Source: Tannerellaceae bacterium
GTDB lineage: Bacteria > Bacteroidota > Bacteroidia > Bacteroidales > Tannerellaceae
Assembly: GCA_031271045.1 (NCBI GenBank)
Contig: JAISWO010000047.1
Coordinates: 1 to 35,541, forward strand
Direction of reading: 5' to 3'
Length of the DNA stretch: 35,541 bases
Under the pieces are notes generated by a model, which saw only the letters and a program-made list of their open reading frames with translations, made no database searches and was not told where the DNA came from. The position numbers were made by a program, and so were the translations under genes. Each line of letters starts with the position of its first letter. The stretch's first letter is position 1. Below, one piece after another: positions 17,706-27,153 of this stretch.

Positions 17706-19919
17706 ATGACAACAAAAACAAAAGGGTTTTTGATAATATTGCTGATTTTGTCTGCAATGGCAGGATGCAATAAAAACGAAGTAACTCCGGAAGTTCCGGC
17801 GATACCTAAGGAAGATTTTCCGGATAAGGCATTTTATGATTTTATACTGAAGAACTTTGACACGAATAAGGATGGAATTATAAGCATAGAGGAAGCAAAC
17901 AACGTAAAGCAAATAGACTGTTCTTCCCTCGCAAACCCTCAAAATAGTTTTACTTCCATAAAAGGGCTCGAACATTTCACAAATCTGGAGAAACTGAATC
18001 TCTCCGGAGTTCACGGAACAGACGGCGCTCTTTTCGATTTGGATTTGAGTAAAAATGTCGCTTTGACGGAGTTATTTATATCGAATGCAAGCATCAAAAC
18101 CGTGAATATATCTAACAGTCCTTTATTGAAAATCGTGCGTGCCGACAATTCAAAACTGGAAGCACTGGACGTCAGTCGAAATACGCTGCTGGAAATATTG
18201 GACATAAGCCGTAACGGTATAAAGAGCATAGACGTCAGCAAAAATACAGTATTGAAAGAATTGTATTGCGCAAGAGGTGATTTGTTGGGAGAGAAATATA
18301 CGAAAATGGCGGAACTCGACGTCTCGGCTAACTCACAGCTGGAAGTATTGAATTGCAGCGCGAATAAACTGACAAAAATAAATATCACGAAAAATCCTGA
18401 ATTAAAGGATGTGGATATAAGCGAAAACGATATTGCATTTTTAAATCTGACCCAAAACAATGAGCTGAAAAAGTTGAATACCTCGAATACTCAAGTCCCG
18501 TTTTTAGACATAAAAAACACGCTGATCGACACACTGTACTGCCGCGCCGAAAGGGGGCTCCTCAGTTCCCTGGATGCAAAAGGCAGCAAGACGCTGAAAC
18601 TGGTGGAATGTAGTTTCGTAGAAAAATTGGATGTGAGCGAATCATCCATCGAAACAATCGTTTTTCGCGATACAAAACATGCTTACGACTATTATCCGCA
18701 AAAGACGACTTTTTTGCTTAACGACTGTCCGAATCTGAAGGAATACTATTACCGCTTAGACATTGAGTATCCGCGTGGTTCGGAAGAGGCGCTAAATGCA
18801 GGTGATATAGACTTGGACATAAGCCATTGCGCGTCGCTCACAAAATTTTACTCGAATGTTCTTCAGAATATAAAAATAGATGACTGTCCGAAACTAAAGG
18901 AATTGACATGCAAAGGTGGCTTTGACGATATCGACCTGTCGGGTAACGCCGGCCTTGAAAAGGTCTACCTTTACTCCCCGTCATTAAAAACAGTCGACTT
19001 AAAGGATTGCGCTTCGCTGACGGACATGTCTTGCTTCGGAGCTTTTGAAACGATAGACCTTTCCGGCAATAAAAATATCCGGCGGCTGAAACTTGTGAAT
19101 AAAGAATTAACCGCATTGAATATGGATGCATTAATCAATCTGGAATATCTGAATATCGCCGTCGCACCGTTTAATGGAACACTGAATATCACTAAGAATG
19201 TCAAGCTGGAAGAAATAACAGTGCGGGATTCTGCCGCTTTGTATTCCGGATATGGCGAAATGAAGCTACATGTTGCCGACCTGCCGTCGCTAAAATATCT
19301 GCAAAACAGCTCGACGTCACTTGTAGATCTCAAGATTGATAATTGCGAAAAACTGGAATCTGTTTCGAGTCGTAGAAACGGCAGCATAAATCCGGGTAAA
19401 CTGACTATCGGGAATTGCCCCGGTCTTCATAAAGTGGATTGCAGTTACGGCAAGTTGTCGGAAGCTGATATTCGCAACTGCGTAAATCTTGACTCTTTGA
19501 ATCTTTACGGTAATGAACTGGCATCTTTTCAATATAATGACAGTAAAAACCTTACCTATTTAAATTGTACGGACAACAAATTAAAATCGTTGGATATAAG
19601 CGGCATCACCGGACTAAAAGAGTTGCACTGTGGAGCTAATGCAATAAGCAGCTTAACGGTGAATAACTGTTTCAACATAGAAAGGATCTATTGCGAGAAT
19701 AACCAAATACCGTCTCTGCACGTAGGCAGTCTTTTGGAGTTGCGTGATTTGTATTGCAGCGGTAATCGGCTGACGTCACTGGATATAAGTAATAATCCGG
19801 TGATGGACAAGTTGGACTGCACACAGAATCCGGACCTTGCTACCCTGTATATGAGTAAAACCCAGAATTTTTCCGTACTTAAGAAAGACGGGCATACGGA
19901 AATAAAATACACGGATTAG
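17706..19919 (+). CDS. EF-hand and leucine-rich-repeat surface lipoprotein
   Basis: A 737-aa predicted lipoprotein. The signal peptide ends in SAMAGC, so Cys21 would be lipidated. Residues 52-63 (DTNKDGIISIEE) form a complete EF-hand loop with all acidic calcium ligands. From about residue 66 to the end run irregular leucine-rich repeats of the LDVS-N-x-x-L-x-x-LNC type (LEILDISRNGIKSIDVSKN, LTYLNCTDNKLKSLDISG), interrupted around 230-500 by more divergent units. Such proteins usually bind proteins at the cell surface; the ligand is unknown. There is no C-terminal sorting domain. The gene is visibly richer in A/T than its neighbours and has less C-ending codon use, suggesting transfer. It has its own promoter and is bracketed by two terminators. 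Confidence 0.88.
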   Translation: MTTKTKGFLIILLILSAMAGCNKNEVTPEVPAIPKEDFPDKAFYDFILKNFDTNKDGIISIEEANNVKQIDCSSLANPQNSFTSIKGLEHFTNLEKLNLSGVHGTDGALFDLDLSKNVALTELFISNASIKTVNISNSPLLKIVRADNSKLEALDVSRNTLLEILDISRNGIKSIDVSKNTVLKELYCARGDLLGEKYTKMAELDVSANSQLEVLNCSANKLTKINITKNPELKDVDISENDIAFLNLTQNNELKKLNTSNTQVPFLDIKNTLIDTLYCRAERGLLSSLDAKGSKTLKLVECSFVEKLDVSESSIETIVFRDTKHAYDYYPQKTTFLLNDCPNLKEYYYRLDIEYPRGSEEALNAGDIDLDISHCASLTKFYSNVLQNIKIDDCPKLKELTCKGGFDDIDLSGNAGLEKVYLYSPSLKTVDLKDCASLTDMSCFGAFETIDLSGNKNIRRLKLVNKELTALNMDALINLEYLNIAVAPFNGTLNITKNVKLEEITVRDSAALYSGYGEMKLHVADLPSLKYLQNSSTSLVDLKIDNCEKLESVSSRRNGSINPGKLTIGNCPGLHKVDCSYGKLSEADIRNCVNLDSLNLYGNELASFQYNDSKNLTYLNCTDNKLKSLDISGITGLKELHCGANAISSLTVNNCFNIERIYCENNQIPSLHVGSLLELRDLYCSGNRLTSLDISNNPVMDKLDCTQNPDLATLYMSKTQNFSVLKKDGHTEIKYTD

Positions 19920-19970
19920 AGCTGGGAAAACGAAATGAGTGTTGTTTTTCCGTTCTTTTCTTTGAAATTG

Positions 19971-20015
19971 AAGAGGCTCCCCGACCGCAAGGAGCCTCTT
20001 TAATTTTTTTACCCT
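19971..20015 (+). terminator. Intrinsic terminator after the LRR lipoprotein
   Basis: A 10-bp stem, AAGAGGCTCC (19971-19980) with GGAGCCTCTT (19991-20000), is followed by TAATTTTTTT. It overlaps the stop codon of the convergent lipoprotein gene. The end, 19993-20015, resembles 17569-17590. Confidence 0.82.
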
Positions 20016-20746
20016 CCGGCCTGGTTGAAGTCGAACAGGAAGGTCTTCCCTTGCGGACTTCCTCCCCAACTTTCCCCTCCATAGAGCTGGTAGGACGGAT
20101 AATCGGGCATCACACCGGGTAGAGCCAGGGCAAAAGCAAAAACGGGCGTCCGGATCTCGTCTCCAATCCGCAGGTAAACCGTATCCGCCCCACCCTTGAG
20201 GCGGGCGACGAAAGCATCTACGTTCCATTCCCCATCATGACGGAAAAACCAGAGGTCGCGATCCGCCGGGAAGTTCGTAAGAATAAAGCGCGTCGCTTCA
20301 TGTTTGAACGAAGGGAATTGCACTTGCTCGCCCCGGAGAACATAAATGCGGGAGGTGAGAATATCTACGTTCTTCGTGTCCGTTCTCCCGTCGGCTCCCC
20401 AATAGGTAGCGATAAATTCCCCCGACGTATACTTATCGCCGGCAGGCCAATGATAAGTTTGCTCCGGAACCCAGTCGTTTCCGTCATAGCAAAGGACATA
20501 CAGGTTGTCCACCTGATCGCCATACATCTGCCACCGGACGGAAACGAAAAGCGAATCGCCCTTCGTCCATTGGACGGAACCATCCGGGTTTTGCGTCGTC
20601 CGGGTCAGGCCTTCCCACAGAGGATAGCCGGGGACGGAGAAAGAAATAGGCGCCTCTACCGGAAGAAACCTCCGCTCGTCGTCTTGCGTGCAAGCTGTCC
20701 ACAGTAAAGTCGCGAACAATACTATATAATATATCAATTTATTCAT
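20009..20746 (-). CDS. Fimbrillin-like lipoprotein
   Basis: A 245-aa predicted lipoprotein: hydrophobic N-terminus with lipobox LWTAC (Cys19). The mature N-terminus (APISFSVPG, then TRTTQNPDG, then VQWTKGDSLFVSV) has the layout of Bacteroidetes fimbrillin-family N-terminal domains, where an ITF-like strand, a TRT/TRA segment and a W-x-x-GD segment follow each other. The rest is beta-rich and ends in FLFDFNQAGG, possibly the donor-strand-type end of a pilin-like fold, but this is inference. It lies 12 bp downstream of the larger lipoprotein at 20759 on the same strand, so the two probably form an operon and may be parts of one surface structure. No ATPase, usher or Mfa2-type anchor is nearby. 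Confidence 0.68.
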   Translation of the reverse strand: MNKLIYYIVLFATLLWTACTQDDERRFLPVEAPISFSVPGYPLWEGLTRTTQNPDGSVQWTKGDSLFVSVRWQMYGDQVDNLYVLCYDGNDWVPEQTYHWPAGDKYTSGEFIATYWGADGRTDTKNVDILTSRIYVLRGEQVQFPSFKHEATRFILTNFPADRDLWFFRHDGEWNVDAFVARLKGGADTVYLRIGDEIRTPVFAFALALPGVMPDYPSYQLYGGESWGGSPQGKTFLFDFNQAGG

Positions 20747-20758
20747 GATCCAAATGTT

Positions 20759-22615
20759 TTATTCTCCTTTATAATTAAAATCCAATTGAGGGTAGCCGGC
20801 AGCGTCGTCTTCTTTCCAGAAAGAACCGTGACGGGCAGAGGCGCTACCGAAATATCTTCTGCCCCAAAGCGTGAAGACCGGTAAATCATCTCCGCGAACA
20901 ATGGCCGGTGTAGTCGAACGATGGACATCGTCGGGGAATACCCGGTCAATCCCTTCCGAATCTTTCCCGGCAAAAGTATCCTGCGTTGTATAACAGAAAC
21001 AAATTGTCTGATCATATATTCCTTCGTCGAAAACATAGGTCGTTTTCCAATTCTTCCCGACAAAACCGCCCCGGGTTGCCTCATCCGTCCCCGGACTCAC
21101 CGCCCCCGTCGCCGTGCAGTAGCGAATCAAAGCTCCGTTCCCTCCGGCAAAGCCCCCCACATAGGAACCGGACGCACGTACATCGCCCTTGGCCGAACAT
21201 CCTGCGATGACTGCCTGCGAACCACTGAAGGATCCCACAAAACCTCCTACATTATTCACACCTTCTACTTCCACATCCGCCACACAGCGTACAATGACGG
21301 CAGGGAGTCCTGAAACATGTCCGATGAATCCACCCGTAGCGACTCCGGCTATATCGGCGACACCTTTGACCTTTCCGGTAGCCGTGCAGTCCTCAATAAG
21401 GCTTTGCGGCGATCTGTAACCGTACGACACTATGTAAGACAAATGGCCGATGAGCGCTCCCGCATCGTTTTTTGCGCTGACGTCGCAATCCCGGATATGG
21501 ACATTCCGGATAATCACACCATTGGCCACCATTCCAAACAGACCGGCGGGGACGGATTCTGCGGAAATCTTCATCCCTTTAATTGTAAATCCCCTTCCGT
21601 CGTATAAACCGGTAAAAGGATGCTCCTGATCCCCGACCGGCAGCCAGTTATCGTACCCGCCGAGGTCTATATCCGCCGTCTGGACGACATAATACGTATA
21701 GATGAGCGTTTCACCTCTGTCGCCATACGGTCTCGTATTGTTTACCAGGGTAGACAAGCCGGCTAATTGCTCCGCTGTCCCGACGTAGATAGTATCTTTG
21801 GCAATTGGAGGCGTAATGTTTCCCGTTGTACCATTGGAGGAGGGCCCCCAATTCTCGATACCGTTGGTTGCTTTGATAATCAACTGCCCTGTTTTTATAT
21901 CCACCTCTATTGGATAGCGTTTATTGCGTTCGAAAGTGAAGGGCGTCTCATTTTTAATACTGTATTCGGAACCTTCACCAAAGATAACCCCAACCTCTTT
22001 AAGGACGGATCCTGCCGGAATGATGATTTGCCTTTGCCACGCATACTCGCGGGTATAAGTCTTTTCATTTCCGTCTGCCGTCTGTACTGTGGCCGTGATT
22101 TTCCATATATCAGCCGTGTAGGGTTCTCCATTTTCCAGCACGGTGAAGTCGGCCAGGGCGTTGCTGTGTTTAAAATGCAATTCTATCGCATAACGATCGG
22201 CGGCGTACGAGGTTTGTACCGTTTGCGGATCATCACTGTCGGCATAAAGCGTATCGGCAAGGATAGACATTCCCATATCCGGCTGGGTGATTGCCTGCGG
22301 ATCCACATATTTGGCGATCAGTCGACCGGGATTACCTACTTGCAGCATGACAGGATAGTCGAATACGATGCTGTTGTCATGTACCCTCCCTTCCTGAAAG
22401 CCAGGTTGCGCCGGGTCGCTTCCATAATAGAGCCGGATGACCTCCCCATCGGGAATATTGTCAAGCAGTCCGGCTTTTGTCTCCGGCGCAGTCACCGAGA
22501 AGGAGAAAGTAGCCTCGGCTAATCGTACCTCTTCCTCACTGCCCTTGTCGCACGACAGCAACAACCCGGCACAAGCGAAAGCGGAAATAAAAGAAATTGT
22601 TTTCGTTCTGTTCAT
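20759..22615 (-). CDS. Fimbrillin-like lipoprotein with GLUG repeats
   Basis: A 618-aa predicted lipoprotein with lipobox LLLSC (Cys22). The N-terminal part (about 30-240) is fimbrillin-like: ATFSFSVTAPETKAGLLDN, IRLYYGSD, then strands and AGSVLKEVGVIFG. A short linker (NWGPSSNGTTG) leads to a C-terminal beta-helix-like domain from about 270, beginning YVGTAEQLAGLSTLVN and containing several GLUG motifs (AGLFGMV, GGFIGHVSG, GGFVGSFSG, GGFAGGNG) with alternating descriptors such as CTATGKVKG. GLUG domains are common in adhesins and IgA-protease-like surface proteins. It is followed after 12 bp by the second lipoprotein. TACCTTGC near 22657-22650 is a weak -7 candidate. The binding target is unknown. 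Confidence 0.8.
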   Translation of the reverse strand: MNRTKTISFISAFACAGLLLSCDKGSEEEVRLAEATFSFSVTAPETKAGLLDNIPDGEVIRLYYGSDPAQPGFQEGRVHDNSIVFDYPVMLQVGNPGRLIAKYVDPQAITQPDMGMSILADTLYADSDDPQTVQTSYAADRYAIELHFKHSNALADFTVLENGEPYTADIWKITATVQTADGNEKTYTREYAWQRQIIIPAGSVLKEVGVIFGEGSEYSIKNETPFTFERNKRYPIEVDIKTGQLIIKATNGIENWGPSSNGTTGNITPPIAKDTIYVGTAEQLAGLSTLVNNTRPYGDRGETLIYTYYVVQTADIDLGGYDNWLPVGDQEHPFTGLYDGRGFTIKGMKISAESVPAGLFGMVANGVIIRNVHIRDCDVSAKNDAGALIGHLSYIVSYGYRSPQSLIEDCTATGKVKGVADIAGVATGGFIGHVSGLPAVIVRCVADVEVEGVNNVGGFVGSFSGSQAVIAGCSAKGDVRASGSYVGGFAGGNGALIRYCTATGAVSPGTDEATRGGFVGKNWKTTYVFDEGIYDQTICFCYTTQDTFAGKDSEGIDRVFPDDVHRSTTPAIVRGDDLPVFTLWGRRYFGSASARHGSFWKEDDAAGYPQLDFNYKGE

Positions 22616-22682
22616 AGTCCTAAATAATTATTCAATTCGATAATACAACGCAAGGTATGAGAAAGTATTTTAGAAGAAGATG

Positions 22683-22722
22683 ATAAAAAGAAGAAGCTGC
22701 CTCGTTTTGAGACAGCTTCTTC
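22683..22722 (-). terminator. Intrinsic terminator of ispE
   Basis: Read on the minus strand, a 14-bp stem (22722-22709 with 22703-22690, starting GAAGAAGCTG and including one G-U pair) has a short A-rich loop and is followed by TTTTTATC. It lies 45 bp after the ispE stop. Confidence 0.75.
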
Positions 22723-22766
22723 CTGTTTTATATCTTCCCCTAAACAAAATGACAACGCCCGAACGC

Positions 22767-23570
22767 CTAAAGCGCCAGCCATCGCCCTCCGGGAACAGGA
22801 AAACCCTCCTCCGGAACGGTACCCTCTTCAAAAAGACCGTATACCGACGATCCGGAGCCCGACATCGACGCATATACCGCTCCCACCTCGTAGAAATTCT
22901 CCTTAATAGCGGCAAGCGCAGGATAACGGGCAAAAACGCTTGACTCGAAATCGTTACTCACCCGTCCTTTCCACTGCCCGACAGGAAGACGGATCATCTC
23001 TTTCAAAGACACCGCCGGCACCTGAGGCCTTACCTCCGCATAAGCTCCTGCCGTCGGGATAACAATACCGGGAGTGACCAAACATAACCTATAACCCTTC
23101 AACGACAAGCTTACCGGCTCGAAAATATTCCCTGTCCCCGAAGCAAAGACCGGTCTGTTGCGGATAAAGAAAGGACAATCGGCGCCCAGCTTCGCCGCCA
23201 TTGCCTCCAACTCCCCGTCACAAAGCCCAAGCTGCCCAAAATCATTCAGCAACTTCAGCATAAAAGCCGCATCGGCCGATCCACCTCCCAATCCGGCGCC
23301 TGAAGGAATACCTTTGTACAGATGGACCTCAAGCGCCGGCAATCCATAACCCGAAAGTAACCGCAATGCCTTTACCACTAAGTTATCCTCCACCGGCGCA
23401 TCCACTGGAATACCCGTCTGCGAGAATGAGAACGCCTCCGCCTCCACTACCTCCAGGGCGTCGCGCAAGGGAATGGGATAGAATACCGTTTCAATGTCGT
23501 GATATCCGTCTGGACGTTTGCCGGTCACATTTAACCCCAGGTTAATCTTTGCATTAGGAAAACAAATCAT
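22767..23570 (-). CDS. ispE: 4-diphosphocytidyl-2-C-methyl-D-erythritol kinase
   Basis: A 267-aa GHMP-family kinase that phosphorylates CDP-methylerythritol with ATP in the non-mevalonate (MEP) isoprenoid pathway. The N-terminus [21 protein letters not shown] and the ATP-binding loop [15 protein letters not shown] (about 91-105) are diagnostic; a C-terminal glycine motif ([11 protein letters not shown]) completes the fold. The ATG at 23570 is chosen; the two codons upstream would require a TTG start. It is a single-gene unit on the minus strand, divergent from the M20 dipeptidase and ended by its own terminator. Confidence 0.95.
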   Translation of the reverse strand: MICFPNAKINLGLNVTGKRPDGYHDIETVFYPIPLRDALEVVEAEAFSFSQTGIPVDAPVEDNLVVKALRLLSGYGLPALEVHLYKGIPSGAGLGGGSADAAFMLKLLNDFGQLGLCDGELEAMAAKLGADCPFFIRNRPVFASGTGNIFEPVSLSLKGYRLCLVTPGIVIPTAGAYAEVRPQVPAVSLKEMIRLPVGQWKGRVSNDFESSVFARYPALAAIKENFYEVGAVYASMSGSGSSVYGLFEEGTVPEEGFPVPGGRWLAL

Positions 23571-23618
23571 ACTCAATTCAAGTTTTCCGGCAAAGGTAAT
23601 GAATTTCTTACCGCCTCC

Positions 23619-23651
23619 TTGACGCAGATTAAACAGATTAAATTACCTTTG
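23619..23651 (+). promoter_or_regulatory. Promoter for the dipeptidase-deaminase-PNP operon
   Basis: TACCTTTG (23644-23651) is an exact -7 match, with TTG (23619-23621) 22 bp upstream. The M20 dipeptidase ATG is 37 bp downstream. The site lies in the divergent gap with ispE. Confidence 0.6.
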
Positions 23652-23688
23652 CTCCGTTTGTTTCACTAATATTAATAAAGAAAAAAAC

Positions 23689-25041
23689 ATGGAAATAAAA
23701 GAATACATCGCGTTAAACAAAGAACGCTTCCTCGAAGAACTCTTCTCGCTCATACGCATCCCATCCATCAGCGCCAAGCAGGAATATAAACAGCAAATGA
23801 CCCACTGCGCCGAACGATGGAAAGAAATACTCCTCTCCTCCGGAGCTCAATGGGCCTCTGTCATGCCTACCCAAGGCAATCCCGTCGTCTATGCCGAAAA
23901 ATTAATCAACCCCGCCGCCCCCACCGTACTCGTTTACGGTCACTACGACGTCATGCCGCCCGAACCACTCGAACTATGGCAAAGCGATCCCTTTGAACCT
24001 GTCATCAGCAACGGACGCATCTACGCACGTGGAGCCGATGACGACAAAGGACAAGCCATGACCCAGGTAAAAGGCTTCGAAACCGCTCTCCAACTCGGAC
24101 TCCTGCGCTGCAACGTCAAATTTATCATCGAAGGAGAAGAAGAAATCGGATCACCAAGCCTCGAAGCCTTCTGCCGCGAACACCGCGAGCTGCTCAAAGC
24201 CGACATCATCCTCGTCTCCGACACCAGCATGGTAAGTCCCGACGTACCATCGCTCACTACAGGCTTGCGAGGACTCGCCTACTGGGAAATTGAGCTCACA
24301 GGTCCCAACCGCGACCTCCATTCCGGACACTTCGGCGGAGCCGTAGCCAACCCCATCCATACGCTATGTCAACTGCTCTCCGGCATCATCGACTCCAACG
24401 GACGAATAACCATCCCCGGCTTCTACGACGACGTCGAAGACCTCTCGCTCGCCGAACGCGACATGATCGCCCGCGTACCCTTCGACGAAGCACAATACAA
24501 AGCCGCTATCGGTGTCGACCAACTCCAGGGTGAAGCCGGATACTCAACCCTCGAACGCAACAGTTGCCGCCCCACCTTCGACATCTGCGGCATTTGGGGA
24601 GGATACACCGGACAAGGAGCCAAAACCATCCTTCCCTCCAAAGCCTTCGCCAAAGTATCCTGCCGCTTAGTCCCCCATCAGGATCACAAGAAGATCGAAA
24701 AACTCTTCGCCGACCACATCGTCCGCATCGCACCCCCCTCGGTCAAAGTCAAAGTCACCGTCCTGCACGGCGGACAAGGCTACGTCTGCCCCATCAACCT
24801 CCCGGCCTATAAAGCCGCCGAAGAAGCCATGCACACCGCCTTCGGTGTCTCACCCTTAGCCGTGCGGCGAGGAGGAAGCATCCCCATCATCTCATCTTTC
24901 GAAGAAATACTCGGCATCAAAACCGTCCTCATGGGCTTCGGACTCGAACAAAACGCCATCCATTCGCCCAACGAAAGTTTCCCGCTCGATTACTTCTACA
25001 AAGGCATTGAAACCGTTGCCGGATTCTACAAAGCGTATTAA
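23689..25041 (+). CDS. M20 family metallodipeptidase
   Basis: A 450-aa di-zinc peptidase of the M20 family, closest in layout to the CNDP/PepV-like dipeptidases. Predicted metal ligands are His85 (GHYDV), bridging Asp118 (ARGADDDKG), Glu152 with catalytic Glu151 (EGEEEIGS), Asp178 (VSDTS) and His425 (AIHSPNE). The lid/dimerisation domain, with DLHSGHFGGAVANP, occupies about 200-330. There is no signal peptide, so it acts in the cytoplasm on imported or internally produced dipeptides. It is followed after 15 bp by the deaminase gene, with AAGGAAAG in the gap as a possible ribosome site. The functional link to the purine genes is not obvious and may be only shared transcription. Confidence 0.92.
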   Translation: MEIKEYIALNKERFLEELFSLIRIPSISAKQEYKQQMTHCAERWKEILLSSGAQWASVMPTQGNPVVYAEKLINPAAPTVLVYGHYDVMPPEPLELWQSDPFEPVISNGRIYARGADDDKGQAMTQVKGFETALQLGLLRCNVKFIIEGEEEIGSPSLEAFCREHRELLKADIILVSDTSMVSPDVPSLTTGLRGLAYWEIELTGPNRDLHSGHFGGAVANPIHTLCQLLSGIIDSNGRITIPGFYDDVEDLSLAERDMIARVPFDEAQYKAAIGVDQLQGEAGYSTLERNSCRPTFDICGIWGGYTGQGAKTILPSKAFAKVSCRLVPHQDHKKIEKLFADHIVRIAPPSVKVKVTVLHGGQGYVCPINLPAYKAAEEAMHTAFGVSPLAVRRGGSIPIISSFEEILGIKTVLMGFGLEQNAIHSPNESFPLDYFYKGIETVAGFYKAY

Positions 25042-25056
25042 AGGAAAGCCTGTTAA

Positions 25057-26313
25057 ATGAACCGCGCCATCCTTATCAAAGGCGTCCAGTGGCAAGGCCA
25101 ACCTACCGACCTCCTGATCGAAGGAACCAGCATCAGCCGGATAGATAGCTCCATCGACGCCCCGGACGCCATCCGGATCGACGGACAAGGAAAGGCCCTC
25201 ATCCCCGGACTGATCAACGCCCACACTCATGCCGCCATGACTCTCCTGCGAGGCATCGGCGACGACATGCCCTTGATGCCTTGGCTCAAAGAAAAGATCT
25301 GGCCCAACGAAGCCCGCCTCACCGATGACGACGTCTACTGGGGAGCCCGCCTCGCCTGCCTCGAGATGATCAAAAGCGGAACTACCGCCTTCCTTGACAT
25401 GTATTACAAGCTACCCGCCACCGCCCGCGCCGTCGACGAAATGGGCATCCGTGGCCTTCTCTCCTGCACATGCTTTGACCACTTCGATCCGGCCCTGACC
25501 GAACGAAGCAAGCGCGAAATACAAACCCTCTTCGCTCGTATGAGTGCCTGTAACCCGCGTATCCGCTTCGCTCTGGGCCCTCATGCCATCTATACCGTCT
25601 CGGGTACCTTGCTCCAATGGGTCGACGCCTTCGCCCAAGAGCACGACCTCACGATCCATATCCACCTTGCCGAAACCGAAGACGAAATACAGAACGCCAT
25701 CCGGCAATTCGGCTCAACTCCTGTCCGCTACCTACACCGCTTAGGCATCCTCTCGCCCCGCCTCTCCATCGCCCACGCCCTCTATGTCGACGACGAAGAA
25801 ATCCGTATCCTGGCCGGCGAAGGCGTGAAAGTAGTGCACAACCCGGCCTCGAACATGAAACTGGCCTCCGGCGCCGCCTTCCGTTTCGCTGAAATGCGCC
25901 GCGCCGGCATAACCGTAGGAATCGGAACCGACGGATGCTCATCGTCCAACAATTTAGATATGATAGAAGCCATGAAGCTCGCTTCATTGATGGGGAAAGC
26001 CTGGCGCAAAGACCCCAAAGTTTTAGCCGCCGCCGATATGCTAGCCGCCGCCACCGAACAGGGAGCCGATATACTCGGCATCCGGGCCGGACGCATCGAA
26101 GCAGGCTACTTAGCCGACCTTTGCCTCGTCGATCTCCACATCCCCGCCTTCACCCCCAACCATAACTTTGTTTCCAACTTAGTCTACGCCGCCAACGGCA
26201 GTTGCGTCGACACTGTCATCTGCGACGGACGCATCGTTATGCAAAACAAGAAAGTCCCCGGCGAAGAAGAAATTCTCCGCCAGGTAAACGAAAGAGCCCG
26301 TAAATTTATCTGA
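25057..26313 (+). CDS. Amidohydrolase, MTA/SAH deaminase type
   Basis: A 418-aa TIM-barrel amidohydrolase of the TrzN/AtzA/MtaD group. These enzymes remove the amino group from methylthioadenosine, S-adenosylhomocysteine, adenosine or related purines, using one metal ion. Expected ligands are His56 and His58 (NAHTH), His203 (HIHLAE) with nearby Glu206, His240 (SIAHALY) and Asp292 (GIGTDGCSS). The beta-sandwich part is formed by both ends, including LIEGTSISRID and ADLCLVDL. The position 15 bp before a purine nucleoside phosphorylase gene supports a purine (adenosine-type) substrate. Specificity among MTA, SAH and adenosine cannot be decided here; guanine or chlorinated-compound hydrolases share the fold and are less likely in this context. 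Confidence 0.87.
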   Translation: MNRAILIKGVQWQGQPTDLLIEGTSISRIDSSIDAPDAIRIDGQGKALIPGLINAHTHAAMTLLRGIGDDMPLMPWLKEKIWPNEARLTDDDVYWGARLACLEMIKSGTTAFLDMYYKLPATARAVDEMGIRGLLSCTCFDHFDPALTERSKREIQTLFARMSACNPRIRFALGPHAIYTVSGTLLQWVDAFAQEHDLTIHIHLAETEDEIQNAIRQFGSTPVRYLHRLGILSPRLSIAHALYVDDEEIRILAGEGVKVVHNPASNMKLASGAAFRFAEMRRAGITVGIGTDGCSSSNNLDMIEAMKLASLMGKAWRKDPKVLAAADMLAAATEQGADILGIRAGRIEAGYLADLCLVDLHIPAFTPNHNFVSNLVYAANGSCVDTVICDGRIVMQNKKVPGEEEILRQVNERARKFI

Positions 26314-26328
26314 AATACATCCCTCCAC

Positions 26329-27153
26329 ATGGAACAAGACAAAGCCTCGCGTGAAGCCGCTGCTTACCTCTCCACACGTATCGTCGGCAATCCCCAAACC
26401 GCCCTCATCCTTGGCAGCGGCCTGGGCCTCGTAGCCGACCACATAGAAGACGCCGTCGTCATACCCTACCGCGACATTCCTCATTTCGTACACTCTACCG
26501 CCGCCGGACACAAGGGTAATCTCATCTGCGGACGCTTAGCCGGCATACCGGTTCTGGCCATGCAGGGACGCTTCCACTATTACGAAGGCTATACGATGCA
26601 GCAAGTCACCTTCCCCATCCGCGTGATGAAGCAGACTGGGATCCGGAATCTCTTAGTCTCCAACGCCGCCGGCGGCATCAACCCAACCTTCAAGGTGGGC
26701 AACCTGATGATTATCGCCGACCACATCAATATGATGCCCAATCCCCTGATAGGATCCAACGACGAAACCGCCGGCCCCCGCTTCCCCGACATGACCCGCG
26801 CCTACGACCGCGAATTGATCCGTCTGATGGAAGACATCGCCTCCGAACAACACATCTCCCTGAAAAAAGGCGTCTACGTCGGCCTCACCGGCCCCTCGTA
26901 CGAAACGCCCGCCGAATACGCCTTTTACGGACGGGCCGGAGCCGATGCCGTCGGGATGAGTACCGTCCCCGAAGTGATCGTAGCCCGTCATGCAGGCTTG
27001 CGCGTCTTCGGAATGTCGGTCATTACCAACGAAGGCTACCACTTTGCCGACAACTTCGTCAACGATGCCGCCGACGTTATCCGTGCCGCCAACGCCGCCG
27101 CCACCCAAATGACCCTCCTCTTCAGCGAACTGATACACCGCATCCACTCCTGA
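26329..27153 (+). CDS. punA: Purine nucleoside phosphorylase
   Basis: A 274-aa enzyme of the trimeric, mammalian-like PNP family. It splits (deoxy)inosine and guanosine with phosphate into base and ribose-1-phosphate. Family motifs are ALILGSGLG at the N-terminus (phosphate site), [19 protein letters not shown], the GPSYETPAE loop, VGMSTVPE and VITNEGYHF, with the Asn of the base-binding pocket. The length matches the family. It is the last gene of the operon; inosine made by the upstream deaminase would be a natural substrate. No terminator hairpin is evident after the stop. The symbol is by family similarity. Confidence 0.93.
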   Translation: MEQDKASREAAAYLSTRIVGNPQTALILGSGLGLVADHIEDAVVIPYRDIPHFVHSTAAGHKGNLICGRLAGIPVLAMQGRFHYYEGYTMQQVTFPIRVMKQTGIRNLLVSNAAGGINPTFKVGNLMIIADHINMMPNPLIGSNDETAGPRFPDMTRAYDRELIRLMEDIASEQHISLKKGVYVGLTGPSYETPAEYAFYGRAGADAVGMSTVPEVIVARHAGLRVFGMSVITNEGYHFADNFVNDAADVIRAANAAATQMTLLFSELIHRIHS

